Origin: an uncultured Phocaeicola sp.
GTDB taxonomy: Bacteria; Bacteroidota; Bacteroidia; Bacteroidales; Bacteroidaceae
NCBI GenBank assembly: GCA_947581855.1
Contig: CANPVZ010000012.1
Location: 1-64,000 of the forward strand
Reading direction: 5' to 3'
DNA: 64,000 bases
Shown in pieces: positions 54,354-63,638 of this stretch (positions within the stretch are counted from its first letter, which is position 1; each line of letters opens with the position of its first letter). The notes beneath the pieces were generated by a model. It was not told where the DNA came from and made no database searches. It saw only the letters and a program-made list of their open reading frames with translations. A program made the translations under genes and the position numbers.

Positions 54354-54519
54354 GTACTATGTAGATTTAAAGATTTTATTTTGCAATATTACAACATTTT
54401 TATGAATGAGAATGTGTAATATTTGGTCGAAATCGTACAAAAATAAAGAAAAGCTACGGTTTTTGATATAATTCGAGGATAAATGGCGGAAAAGGAAATA
54501 TATATAGGAATTGTATAGA
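54354..54519. other. A+T-rich upstream region of the GH3 gene
   Basis: No gene and no convincing -7 box for the GH3 gene. The sequence runs into the degenerate repeat array that starts at about 54520. Confidence 0.35.
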
Positions 54520-54800
54520 AATGATATAAAGAAGTCCTGTTTTGTCATTATTGGGTGGATATAATATAGAAATGAAGAAAATCTGCTGAAATCATATAGA
54601 TTTAGTATAAAAAGACCTGTTTTGTCATTGTTCGGGGTGATTTGTGTTGAAAATAGGGGTATTTGCTGTAAATCCGCATAAAAACATCTATTTGGGTATG
54701 AAAGATCAATTTTGTTATCAGCTGGTAATTTATGGTAGAAACAGAAATATTTGCGAAAATCTGTGTGTAATCTGCTTTGAAAGTCCTACCTTTGCTCCTC
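54520..54800. repeat. Degenerate tandem array with promoter-like units
   Basis: Four diverged units of about 78-91 bases end in related words: TCCTGTTTTGTCATT (54535), ACCTGTTTTGTCATT (54615), TCAATTTTGTTATCA (54706) and TCCTACCTTTGCTCC (54784). The units are joined by A-rich words such as GAAATCTGCTGAAAT and GCGAAAATCTGTGTG. The last unit contains the true -7 box of the next gene. Confidence 0.55.
54787..54794 (+). promoter_or_regulatory. -7 promoter box for the DUF4105 gene
   Basis: TACCTTTG matches TAnnTTTG, 25 bases before the ATG at 54820. It is the final unit of the degenerate tandem array. Confidence 0.6.
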
Positions 54801-54819
54801 TGATTGGAAAAACTGTTTG

Positions 54820-56013
54820 ATGAAACGATATCTCTTATTCTTATTTTGGATAATATACACAGGATTCGGTATTATTTTACCGGTATCTGCCGCTGAGGAA
54901 GAAGACTCTATCCGTATCAGCCTGCTTACTTGTTCGCCCGGTTCGGAAATCTACGCCTTGTTTGGGCATACGGCTATCCGGTACGAGGATAAAGCGAAAG
55001 GGGCGGATTGGGTGTTCAACTATGGCATGTTCAGCTTTCAAACTCCTAATTTCGTGATGCGTTTCGTAAAAGGAGAGACCGATTACCAACTGGGGGTGAT
55101 TCCTTATATTTACTTTGAAGAAGAGTATGACTCGCGTGGTTCTTACGTGGAACAGCAGGTATTGAATCTCACACCTCGGGAAAAAATGCGTCTGTTCCAA
55201 TTGCTGGATGAGAACTACAGACCTGAAAACCGGACTTACCGCTACAATTATTTTTATGATAATTGTACCACGCGTGCTCGTGATAAAATAGAGGAAAGTA
55301 TCGAAGGAACGGTTATTTATCCGGAATCCGGGAAAGAGCTTTCTTTTCGTGATATTGTTCATCAATATACCGCCGGACATGAATGGTCGGAATTAGGTAT
55401 AGACCTTTGTTTGGGCAGTGAAGCCGACAAACCTATCGATGTGCGTTTGCAGATGTTCGCACCTTTCTATTTGCTTCGTGCGGCAGACGGAGCGGTCATC
55501 AGAGCTGCGGATGGTACGGAACGTCCGCTGATATTGGAAAAACAAAAAATAGTGGATCCTTCTGTATCAGTACACAAAAAAGATTTTCCGATTACACCGA
55601 TGCAAACAGCGATCATATTGCTGGCATTCACCGTGATAATAGGAATAATCGAATTACGTTACCAAAAATGTTTTTGGGGTGTGGATATCCTTTTATTTGG
55701 CGCGCAAGGTATTGCCGGATGCATTATCGCCTTTTTATTTTTCTTTTCCGTACACCCTACGGTAGGTTCCAATTACTTGTTGATTCTGTTCAACCCCATT
55801 CCCTTAATTTATCTTCCGATGATGGTTTATAGATCCATAAAAGGGAAGAAGGATTTCTATCATTGGGTGAATATAGTGGTTTTAACACTTTTTATAGCGT
55901 TTTGGGAAGTGATACCTCAAAAATTTAATTTGGTAGTATTACCTTTGGCCCTGAGTTTGTTGATAAGATCATTGACTCACATAATAGGAATATATAGAAA
56001 ACGACATAAATGA
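54820..56013 (+). CDS. DUF4105 membrane protein, probable lipoprotein N-acyltransferase (Lnb-like)
   Basis: A 397-aa protein from the ATG at 54820. A signal or first membrane helix (YLLFLFWIIYTGFGIIL) precedes the DUF4105 domain (residues about 30-220). Its conserved Cys/His residues lie in LTCSPGSEIYALFGHTAIR, and a second block reads YNYFYDNCTTRARDKIE. Four or five helices follow (about 262-390). From what I recall, the Bacteroides enzyme that adds the third acyl chain to lipoproteins (Lnb) belongs to this family; the match in domain layout and the neighbourhood (phosphatase gene, then secA) support that, but it is inference. The stop overlaps the next gene by four bases. Confidence 0.7.
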   Translation: MKRYLLFLFWIIYTGFGIILPVSAAEEEDSIRISLLTCSPGSEIYALFGHTAIRYEDKAKGADWVFNYGMFSFQTPNFVMRFVKGETDYQLGVIPYIYFEEEYDSRGSYVEQQVLNLTPREKMRLFQLLDENYRPENRTYRYNYFYDNCTTRARDKIEESIEGTVIYPESGKELSFRDIVHQYTAGHEWSELGIDLCLGSEADKPIDVRLQMFAPFYLLRAADGAVIRAADGTERPLILEKQKIVDPSVSVHKKDFPITPMQTAIILLAFTVIIGIIELRYQKCFWGVDILLFGAQGIAGCIIAFLFFFSVHPTVGSNYLLILFNPIPLIYLPMMVYRSIKGKKDFYHWVNIVVLTLFIAFWEVIPQKFNLVVLPLALSLLIRSLTHIIGIYRKRHK

Positions 56014-57599
56014 AAGGAAGATTACTTACTTCGCTCCTTACGGCTTTAACCCTTACAAGTCTTCAGGCACAAACGATTCCCGTTGCTCCGAAATTAGTGT
56101 TGGGTATCACTATCGACCAGTTACGGTCCGATTATATGGAGGCTTTCTCGGCATTGTACGGCGAGAAGGGTTTCAGACGTTTGTTGAAGGAAGGAAGAAT
56201 CTATTGCAGTGCCAATTATAATTTTTCCCCTACCGATCGCGCTTCGGCCGTTGCTTCCATCTATACCGGAACCACGCCTTACAATCATGGAATTATAGGT
56301 GGAGAATGGATGGACCGTAACACGTTGCAGATGGTGCAATGCGTGGACGATAAGGCGTTTATGGGTGTTTATACAGCGGAGAATACCTCTCCCAAGAATT
56401 TGTTGGTTTCTACCATTTCGGATGAACTGAAAGTGGCTACATTGGGAAAAGCTGTCGTATATGCCATCGCTCCGTTTCGGGATGCGGCGGTATTTTCTGC
56501 CGGTCATGCCGCCGACGGGGCATTTTGGTTGAATGACGATACGGGAAAATGGGCTGGTTCTACTTTTTACGGAAATTTTCCTACATGGGTAATAGCATAC
56601 AACGACCGGAACGGACTGGATACTCGTATTCAGGATTTGGTATGGGAGCCTTATCATGCTTCGGGCGCCTACACTTATTTTTCGGCATTGAATTCGGACG
56701 GTTTCAAACATCGTTTTACGGATACTTATCGCAAGTACAGGAACTTTAAAACAAGCGGATTGGTGAATGATGAGGTAAACCGTCTGGCCACTACTTGCTT
56801 GCGGAATACAGCGATAGGAACAGACAATATAACCGATTTCTTGGCCGTTACTTATTATGCAGGTAATTTCGAACATAAGTCGGCGTTTGAGTACCCTATT
56901 GAAATTCAGGATACTTACGCACGTCTCGACCGCCATATAGAGGAGCTGCTGGAAGCAGCGGAAAAGAAGGTGGGTATACAGAATTTGCTGGTCTTTATAA
57001 CTTCCACCGGTTATGCCGATGCAGAAGTGAGTGACTATCTGTCGGAATACCGAATTCCTACCGGGGAATTTTATATGGATCGTTGTACGGCTCTGTTGAA
57101 CATGTTCCTGATGGCGACATACGGACAGGGACAATATGTGGAGGCTTACAACGGACTGCATATTTATCTGGACCAGAAACTAATTGAGAAGAAACAGTTG
57201 AACCTGGTACAAGTGATGGCTAAAGCTGCTGAGTTCTTGGCGCAGTTCAGCGGAGTGAAGTCGGTTTACACATCGCAAGACTTACGTTTGAATGCTTATA
57301 CGCCTGAAGCCATGCGTATGCGTAACGCTTACAACGGCAAGTGTTCCGGCGATATTATTTTGGACGTTGCTCCGGGATGGAAATTAATGAACGAAGATGT
57401 TACTAAAGACCATCCATATAGAATTGTACGGGATTCATATCTGGAGTTTCCTCTTATTTTCTGGGGAGCAGGTACGAAACCCGAACTTATCCATACTCCG
57501 GCTACGGTGGACTGTATAGCTCCCACGTTGGCCCACTTCATGAGAATACGGGCGCCTAACGCTTGTTCGGTAGCTCCTTTAACTGACTTGAACAAGTAA
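56010..57599 (+). CDS. Alkaline-phosphatase-superfamily enzyme (PafA/nucleotide pyrophosphatase-like)
   Basis: A 529-aa secreted protein (signal ends near LQAQ). The superfamily start is VLGITIDQLRSDYMEAFSALY, with the metal-binding Asp. The nucleophile region is YNFSPTDRASAVASIYTGTTPYNHGIIGG in the usual place for PafA-like enzymes, likely with Thr as nucleophile. Later metal ligands are less obvious: the usual GD(H/N)G and HG blocks are not clear, and the closest sequence is TSTGYADAE. Activity is therefore uncertain. The ATG overlaps the upstream DUF4105 stop (ATGA), so the two are co-translated. Confidence 0.72.
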   Translation: MKGRLLTSLLTALTLTSLQAQTIPVAPKLVLGITIDQLRSDYMEAFSALYGEKGFRRLLKEGRIYCSANYNFSPTDRASAVASIYTGTTPYNHGIIGGEWMDRNTLQMVQCVDDKAFMGVYTAENTSPKNLLVSTISDELKVATLGKAVVYAIAPFRDAAVFSAGHAADGAFWLNDDTGKWAGSTFYGNFPTWVIAYNDRNGLDTRIQDLVWEPYHASGAYTYFSALNSDGFKHRFTDTYRKYRNFKTSGLVNDEVNRLATTCLRNTAIGTDNITDFLAVTYYAGNFEHKSAFEYPIEIQDTYARLDRHIEELLEAAEKKVGIQNLLVFITSTGYADAEVSDYLSEYRIPTGEFYMDRCTALLNMFLMATYGQGQYVEAYNGLHIYLDQKLIEKKQLNLVQVMAKAAEFLAQFSGVKSVYTSQDLRLNAYTPEAMRMRNAYNGKCSGDIILDVAPGWKLMNEDVTKDHPYRIVRDSYLEFPLIFWGAGTKPELIHTPATVDCIAPTLAHFMRIRAPNACSVAPLTDLNK

Positions 57600-57854
57600 A
57601 GAATCATTTCTAAACGCGGATATTCTTTCTCATTGCGTATTACGCGGTTTACATCGGAAGATTTAGAAAACGTGAAGACTCTTTTTTAAAACGCATATGT
57701 CCAAGTGGATTCCTGGAAATAATTCTTATTATGATGGATTATCCGGATGATGCAGAAGAATACGAATCACTTCTTGTTATGGGAAAATAAACTTCGGAAG
57801 CTGCCTTTTCCAAAATAATTCAAGGTGAAAGTGTAAATAAATCAGCATTTTATT

Positions 57855-57862
57855 TAACTTTG
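57855..57862 (+). promoter_or_regulatory. -7 promoter box for secA
   Basis: TAACTTTG matches TAnnTTTG, 46 bases before the secA ATG. Bases 57600-57854 hold no recognised gene. Confidence 0.55.
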
Positions 57863-57908
57863 CAGCCTGTAAAACAATCCATAAGATAACAATAAAAATA
57901 GATATAGA

Positions 57909-60900
57909 ATGGGATTTAATGAATTTTTGAGTAAACTATTCGGTAATAAGTCAACCCGGGATATGAAAGAGATACAGCCTTGGGTGGAAAAAATTAAAGC
58001 CGCTTATCCGGATATTGAAAAATTGAGTAATGATGAGCTTCGTGCCAAGACGCAGGAACTGAAACACTATATTCAGACTTCGGCTACGGAAGAGAAAGCG
58101 AAGATTGAAGAGCTGAAAGCTTCGGTGGAAAGTACGGAAATGGAAGACCGTGAGGACCTTTTTGCCCAAATTGATAAATTGGAAAAGGAGGTGTTGGATA
58201 AATATGAGAAGGCTCTGGATGAAGTGTTGCCGGTAGCTTTTTCTATTGTAAAAGATACGGCCCGTCGTTTTACTGAGAACGAAGAAATAGTAGTGACGGC
58301 TACCGATTTCGACCGCCAACTGGCCGCAACCAAAGATTTTGTCCGTATTGAAGGGGATAAAGCTATTTATCAGAATCATTGGATGGCCGGAGGTAATGAT
58401 ACGACGTGGAATATGGTGCATTATGATGTACAGTTGTTTGGTGGCGTAGTGCTTCATAAGGGTAAAATTGCCGAAATGGCAACCGGTGAAGGTAAAACTT
58501 TGGTGGCTACCTTACCGGTGTTCTTGAATGCATTGACGGGAAACGGCGTGCATGTGGTAACTGTGAATGATTATCTGTCGAAGCGTGACTCTGAGTGGAT
58601 GGGACCGTTATACGAGTTTCACGGATTGAGCGTGGATTGTATCGATAAGCATCAGCCTAACTCTGACGCCCGTCGGAAAGCTTATATGGCGGATATCACT
58701 TTCGGTACGAACAATGAGTTCGGTTTCGATTACTTGCGTGACAATATGGCAGGCAGTCCGAAAGATCTGGTTCAACGCCAACATAATTATGCCATTGTGG
58801 ATGAAGTGGACTCCGTGTTGATTGATGATGCCCGTACGCCATTGATTATTTCCGGACCGGTTCCCAAAGGAGACGACCAACTATTTGAAGAACTTCGTCC
58901 GTTGGTGGAACGTTTGGTAGAAGCTCAAAAGAAATTGGCTACTCAATATTTGGCGGATGCCAAGAAGATGATAGCTTCGGACGACAAGAAGACTCAGGAA
59001 GAAGGTTTCCTTGCTTTGTTCCGCAGTCATAAAGCATTGCCCAAAAACAAGGCATTGATTAAATTCTTGAGTGAACCGGGTATTAAGGCCGGTATGCTTA
59101 AAACCGAGGAGATTTACATGGAACAAAACAACAAGCGTATGCCGGAAGCGGTAGAGCCATTGTTCTTTGTGATTGACGAGAAGCTGAATAGTGTGGATAT
59201 GACTGATAAAGGTGTAGACCTGATTACTGGAAATTCTTCCGATCCGACTCTTTTTGTGTTGCCGGATATTGCCGGACAACTTTCAGAACTGGAGAACGAA
59301 AAGGGATTGAGCGATGAAGAAAAGCTGGCCAAGAAAGATGAGTTGCTCACCAATTATGCCGTTAAGTCGGAACGGGTACACACTATCAACCAGTTATTGA
59401 AGGCTTACACCATGTTCGAGAAAGACGACGAATACGTAGTAATCGACGGCCAGGTGAAGATTGTGGACGAGCAGACAGGTCGTATTATGGAAGGTCGTCG
59501 TTATTCCGACGGATTGCATCAAGCTATCGAAGCAAAAGAACGTGTGAAAGTGGAAGCGGCTACGCAGACATTCGCTACTATTACGTTACAGAACTATTTC
59601 CGTATGTATCATAAATTGGCCGGTATGACCGGTACGGCGGAGACGGAAGCGGGTGAACTTTGGGATATCTATAAATTGGATGTAGTGGTGATTCCGACAA
59701 ATCGTCCGATTGCCCGTAAAGATATGAACGACCGCGTTTACAAGACCAAACGCGAGAAATATAAAGCCGTAATAGAGGAAATAGAATCGCTGGTAAATGC
59801 AGGTCGTCCGGTATTGGTGGGTACTACATCGGTAGAAATCTCCGAGATGCTGAGTAAGATGCTGACCATGCGTAAAATAGAACACAATGTATTGAATGCC
59901 AAGTTGCACCAGAAGGAAGCCGACATTGTGGCGAAAGCTGGTTTGAAAGGAACAGTAACTATCGCTACTAATATGGCGGGTCGTGGTACGGATATTAAGT
60001 TAAGTCCGGAAGTGAAAGCCGCCGGTGGATTAGCTATTATCGGTACGGAACGTCATGAATCTCGTCGTGTAGACCGCCAGTTGCGTGGACGTGCCGGACG
60101 TCAGGGAGATCCGGGTTCTTCCGTATTCTTTGTCTCGTTGGAAGACGATTTGATGCGTCTGTTTGCATCCGACCGTATTGCTCATGTAATGGACAAACTG
60201 GGTTTCAAAGAGGGTGAAATGATTGAAGCGAATATGATTTCAAGTTCTATCGAACGTGCCCAGAAAAAGGTGGAAGAGAATAACTTTGGTATTCGTAAAC
60301 GTTTGCTAGAGTATGATGACGTGATGAACAAACAGCGTACGGTTGTATACACCAAGCGTCGTCATGCCTTGATGGGTGAACGTATCGGAATGGATATCAC
60401 CAATATGATATGGGAACGTTGTAACAATGCGGTAGTCAACAATGATTACGAAGGCGCCAAGATGGATATTCTGAAAACATTGGCTATGGAAGCTCCATTT
60501 ACCGAAGAGGATTTCCGTAAAGAGAAACCTGATGATTTGGTAGACAAGACTTTTGAGCAGGCTATGGCTAACTTCAAGCGTAAGATGGACCGTATGGCTC
60601 AGATTGCCCAGCCTGTTATTAAAGAGGTATATGAGAAACAGGGCCAGATGTACGAGAATATTTTGGTTCCGATTACCGATGGTAAGCGCATGTATAATAT
60701 TCCGTGTAACTTGAAAGCTGCTTATGAGAGCGAATGTAAAGAAATTATTAAATCGTTCGAGAAAGCTGTACTGTTACATACCATTGATGAAGCGTGGAAA
60801 GAAAATCTTCGTGAACTGGACGAATTGAAACATTCCGTACAGAACGCAAGTTACGAACAGAAAGATCCGCTGTTGATTTTCAAGTTGGAATCTGTTAACT

Positions 60901-61202
60901 TGTTCGACAACATGGTAGACAAGATAAACAATGAAACTATTTCCGTGTTAATGCGTGGACAGATTCCTGTCCAAGAGCCCGAACAAGTAAGAGAGGCTGC
61001 GCCGGAGAGACCGGCTCCGCGTCAGCAATATCGTGAAACAAAACAGGATTTAAGCGATCCGAACCAGCAAGCAGCGGCTGCTCGCGATACTCGGGAGGTG
61101 AAGCGTGAGCCGATTCGTTCGGAAAAGACTGTAGGACGTAACGATCCTTGTCCGTGTGGTAGCGGAAAGAAGTTTAAGAACTGTCATGGGCGGGGAATCT
61201 AA
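57909..61202 (+). CDS. secA: Preprotein translocase ATPase SecA
   Basis: A 1097-aa motor that drives export of unfolded proteins through SecYEG. Walker A is [14 protein letters not shown] (near residue 195) and Walker B/DEVD is [21 protein letters not shown] (near 298). The preprotein cross-linking domain and second motor domain follow ([20 protein letters not shown], then [12 protein letters not shown] and [14 protein letters not shown]). The C-terminus ends with a linker rich in Pro, Glu and Arg and the zinc-binding SEC-C motif [19 protein letters not shown], which binds SecB or ribosomes in other bacteria. Length is longer than that of E. coli because of insertions typical of Bacteroidetes. 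Confidence 0.96.
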   Translation: MGFNEFLSKLFGNKSTRDMKEIQPWVEKIKAAYPDIEKLSNDELRAKTQELKHYIQTSATEEKAKIEELKASVESTEMEDREDLFAQIDKLEKEVLDKYEKALDEVLPVAFSIVKDTARRFTENEEIVVTATDFDRQLAATKDFVRIEGDKAIYQNHWMAGGNDTTWNMVHYDVQLFGGVVLHKGKIAEMATGEGKTLVATLPVFLNALTGNGVHVVTVNDYLSKRDSEWMGPLYEFHGLSVDCIDKHQPNSDARRKAYMADITFGTNNEFGFDYLRDNMAGSPKDLVQRQHNYAIVDEVDSVLIDDARTPLIISGPVPKGDDQLFEELRPLVERLVEAQKKLATQYLADAKKMIASDDKKTQEEGFLALFRSHKALPKNKALIKFLSEPGIKAGMLKTEEIYMEQNNKRMPEAVEPLFFVIDEKLNSVDMTDKGVDLITGNSSDPTLFVLPDIAGQLSELENEKGLSDEEKLAKKDELLTNYAVKSERVHTINQLLKAYTMFEKDDEYVVIDGQVKIVDEQTGRIMEGRRYSDGLHQAIEAKERVKVEAATQTFATITLQNYFRMYHKLAGMTGTAETEAGELWDIYKLDVVVIPTNRPIARKDMNDRVYKTKREKYKAVIEEIESLVNAGRPVLVGTTSVEISEMLSKMLTMRKIEHNVLNAKLHQKEADIVAKAGLKGTVTIATNMAGRGTDIKLSPEVKAAGGLAIIGTERHESRRVDRQLRGRAGRQGDPGSSVFFVSLEDDLMRLFASDRIAHVMDKLGFKEGEMIEANMISSSIERAQKKVEENNFGIRKRLLEYDDVMNKQRTVVYTKRRHALMGERIGMDITNMIWERCNNAVVNNDYEGAKMDILKTLAMEAPFTEEDFRKEKPDDLVDKTFEQAMANFKRKMDRMAQIAQPVIKEVYEKQGQMYENILVPITDGKRMYNIPCNLKAAYESECKEIIKSFEKAVLLHTIDEAWKENLRELDELKHSVQNASYEQKDPLLIFKLESVNLFDNMVDKINNETISVLMRGQIPVQEPEQVREAAPERPAPRQQYRETKQDLSDPNQQAAAARDTREVKREPIRSEKTVGRNDPCPCGSGKKFKNCHGRGI

Positions 61203-61269
61203 TTTAATTGAAAATTGACTGCGAAGAGGCTGTTTTGTAAACTAGTCCAATCGCACATTGAAAATATAG

Positions 61270-61308
61270 AGCGGGAGGTTTCTTTAAGGGAGGCTTCCCG
61301 CTATTTTA
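61270..61308 (+). terminator. Hairpin after secA
   Basis: The arms AGCGGGA (61270-61276) and TCCCGCT (61296-61302) flank a 19-base loop and are followed by ATTTTAAG. It is a plausible but modest secA terminator. Confidence 0.5.
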
Positions 61309-61349
61309 AGATCTTCATGAAACGATTCTCCTTTTTTGGCGCTTGTCCT

Positions 61350-61595
61350 TTGGCATGATTCTTTTACTTGGATTATGATTACGCGATAGAGGCACCCTAT
61401 TTCTTTAGCGTTTGTTTGTATGACTCTCTGCTTGAATAATGATTTACGAGATGGAGATTATTCTATTTCCTTTAATGCTTTAACCTTTTGCATGACTCTC
61501 TTACTTGAATTAGGATGATACGATAGCGGTACTCTATTTTCTTAACGCTTGACCGTTTTCATAAATCTCGCATGGATTATGAAATTGTGTATAAG
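61350..61595. repeat. Degenerate tandem repeat downstream of secA
   Basis: Four diverged units of about 65-72 bases begin with CATGATTCTTTTACTTGG-like words at 61354, 61419, 61491 and 61560 (CATGATTCT, TATGACTCT, CATGACTCT, CATAAATCT). They share inner words such as GATTATGATTACG, CTATTT and TTAACGCTT. No gene overlaps them. Confidence 0.6.
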
Positions 61596-61675
61596 TAATG
61601 AATTCTACTCTTCGTTCTTTACGTTAAACGTAGTTAATCTCAGTGTATTCGTTCGTATAATGCCAAGAATCAAGT

Positions 61676-61683
61676 TATTTTTG
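61676..61683 (+). promoter_or_regulatory. -7 promoter box for the DUF6340 gene
   Basis: TATTTTTG matches TAnnTTTG, 28 bases before the ATG at 61712. Confidence 0.5.
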
Positions 61684-61711
61684 TCAAATCAAGATAAAAA
61701 CCATAATAGTT

Positions 61712-62701
61712 ATGAGTAAATATATAACATTGATTGCATGTTTCGGACTTTTTTCCTGTTCTACTATTGGTTATGTATCAATGGAGTCTTTATATCCGTC
61801 GGAATTAAGCTTCCCACTTGATGTGAAGTCAGTGGGAATAGTAGATAATGCAGTGAATCATGATACTTTATTGGCGAACGGCATTACGATAGGGAAACTG
61901 GAAGGTGACGGAAAAATCATGGCTCGTCAATTCGCTGTCAATCTTGCTGATGCTAACTATTTTGAATATGTTATGCTTTGTGATTCTTCATTGCGTTCGG
62001 GCACGCGGATGGATGCCCCTTTAAAACTATCGCAGGAAAAGGTGCGCCAATTGACCTCGGATTTAAATGTAGATATGTTGGTAACAGTAGACGGTATATC
62101 GATTAAAACATGGCCTGATGTGGAGCTTATGGGAGATCCGCCTTATCCGGTAGAGGTAGTGGAAGGAGAGATATCTACGGTAATAAGCGTGTATGTACCC
62201 TCTCGCAAAGAGCCGATGCATCTGGCTTTAGGAGCTCAAGATACTGTGTTTTGGGAGTTGATAGGACCTCTGACCGAGAAATATATTGTGGAGGATGCTT
62301 CTTCTTATGGTGCTTCGTTGCCTTTGAAATATTTGGTTCCACAGTGGAAACCCGAAGAGCGTTTATATTATTCGGGAGGATGTGTAGAATTGCGTGATGC
62401 GGCGGTATATGTGAAGGAAAATAATTGGGAAGACGCTTTTCTGTTGTGGAAGAAATCTTATGAATCCAGTAAAAGTAAATCGAAGAAAAGAATGCGTAGT
62501 GCACTGAATATGGCTCTTTATTATGAGATGCAAAGTAATATTCCCGAAGCGTTGAAATATGCGAAAGAGGCTATGGACTTGGCGAAGCCTGGAAGTCCGG
62601 ACAAAAAGTACATTACTTTTTACTATTCGGCACAATTGAGTGACAAGTCTGTGAAAATGCAGAAACTTGAACTGCAAATGAAGCGTTTTGATAAGAAATA
62701 A
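61712..62701 (+). CDS. DUF6340 family lipoprotein
   Basis: A 329-aa protein with signal and lipobox (CFGLFSCSTIGY). The first 200 residues follow the DUF6340 pattern: YVSMESLYPSELSFPLDVKSVGIVDNA near the start, a predicted nucleotide-binding-like region (LNVDMLVTVDGIS), then YSGGCVELRDAAVYVKENNWEDAFLLWKK. The C-terminal 100 residues contain TPR-like helices (RSALNMALYYEMQSNIPEALKYAKEAM). The function of this Bacteroidetes family is unknown; it is probably periplasmic, attached to a membrane. It has its own promoter. Confidence 0.75.
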   Translation: MSKYITLIACFGLFSCSTIGYVSMESLYPSELSFPLDVKSVGIVDNAVNHDTLLANGITIGKLEGDGKIMARQFAVNLADANYFEYVMLCDSSLRSGTRMDAPLKLSQEKVRQLTSDLNVDMLVTVDGISIKTWPDVELMGDPPYPVEVVEGEISTVISVYVPSRKEPMHLALGAQDTVFWELIGPLTEKYIVEDASSYGASLPLKYLVPQWKPEERLYYSGGCVELRDAAVYVKENNWEDAFLLWKKSYESSKSKSKKRMRSALNMALYYEMQSNIPEALKYAKEAMDLAKPGSPDKKYITFYYSAQLSDKSVKMQKLELQMKRFDKK

Positions 62702-62710
62702 TCGTTATTA

Positions 62711-62743
62711 TTTGTTGTTAGTACTAAATTTTTTGTACTTTTG
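62711..62743 (+). promoter_or_regulatory. Promoter of the small acidic protein gene
   Basis: TTTG (62711-62714) and TACTTTTG (62736-62743) are 21 bases apart, a full Bacteroidales promoter, 37 bases before the ATG. Confidence 0.7.
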
Positions 62744-62780
62744 AGGTGTATTAGCAAAAGATATTAGAAAGGAAGTCGAT

Positions 62781-63233
62781 ATGAAACTTAGCTCACATTC
62801 TCATTCACTCATAGAACAGACGTTGAGAACTGTATTAGAGGTGTTTCCAGCAAGTAAGGAACAACTTGCGGTAACAGATATACACATTCAGCCAAGATAC
62901 GATTCGGGTGAATTGATTATTTACAATGACGATGATGAAGAATTGGCACGTACGGTAATAGAAGAGTGGGCGGAGAATGAATATACGGATGACCAATTTT
63001 ACGCCGAGGCGGAATCTTTATTCCGTGATATATTGAAGAGTTGGCAAGAAAAAGGAAAATTAGATAGGCTTTCCATTATGAAGCCTTATTCTTTTGTGTT
63101 GGTTGACGATGAGAAAGAAACTATAGCCGAACTTTTGTTAATAGACGATGATACAATGATGCTCAGTGAGGATCTGTTGAAAGGTTTGGATGAAGAACTC
63201 GATGATTTCCTGAAGAAATTATTGGAAGAATAA
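62781..63233 (+). CDS. Conserved hypothetical acidic protein
   Basis: A 150-aa soluble, strongly acidic protein (many Glu and Asp, for example YNDDDEELARTVIEEWAENEYTDD) with no signal peptide. Predicted strands and helices alternate, and the last 40 residues (LLLIDDDTMMLSEDLLKGLDEELDDFLKKLL) are helical. I do not recognise a family beyond similar small Bacteroidales proteins. A complete promoter upstream and a hairpin downstream support it as an independent gene. Confidence 0.65.
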   Translation: MKLSSHSHSLIEQTLRTVLEVFPASKEQLAVTDIHIQPRYDSGELIIYNDDDEELARTVIEEWAENEYTDDQFYAEAESLFRDILKSWQEKGKLDRLSIMKPYSFVLVDDEKETIAELLLIDDDTMMLSEDLLKGLDEELDDFLKKLLEE

Positions 63234-63303
63234 TACTTATTTGTATAAATTCCCTGAGTAATACCCAGTTTGTATAAATACCCTTTTTTCTATATTTTAT
63301 TTG

Positions 63304-63349
63304 ATAAAGTCGTTTTAGCTTCCGAAAATATAAGCTAATGCGGCTTTAT
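63304..63349 (+). terminator. Hairpin after the small acidic protein gene
   Basis: The outer arms ATAAAGTCG and CGGCTTTAT and inner arms TTAGCTT and AAGCTAA pair around a 10-base A-rich loop. There is no strong T run. The sequence resembles the motif after mfd at 19351-19382. Confidence 0.5.
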
Positions 63350-63638
63350 TAGTATACTCTTGAGCTTCTTTTAAAAAGCCTGAAACAAGTTATTCCTTCT
63401 ATAGGCAACTTTCATCCATAAAGATTTTGATTTTCAAATGAGGGAGCATGCATGCCTCCTTATCTTAAAAGACATCCCCCAGTACTTTTTCGGTACAGTA
63501 TAATGCTTCTGTATAGGTATGCTGTTGATTATAGCGCTCTTGCAAAATAGCAATTTTTAGGTATTGTAGCAATTTTTAGCCGACAGTACCTTTGCAGCGA
63601 TAAAAAACAATAGGTATCATAAAATAATATACAGAAAG
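63350..63638. other. Upstream region of the HmuY-like gene
   Basis: No gene. A -7 box TACCTTTG lies at 63587-63594, 44 bases before the ATG, with ATTG at 63563-63566 as a weak -33 element. Just upstream, AGCAATTTTTAG occurs twice (63549-63560 and 63568-63579), offset 19 bases, overlapping the -33 area; this could be a regulator site. No Fur-box consensus was seen. Confidence 0.45.

Noticed and set aside
58073-58457. Minus-strand open frames inside secA
   Set aside because: They are shadows of the conserved SecA reading frame.
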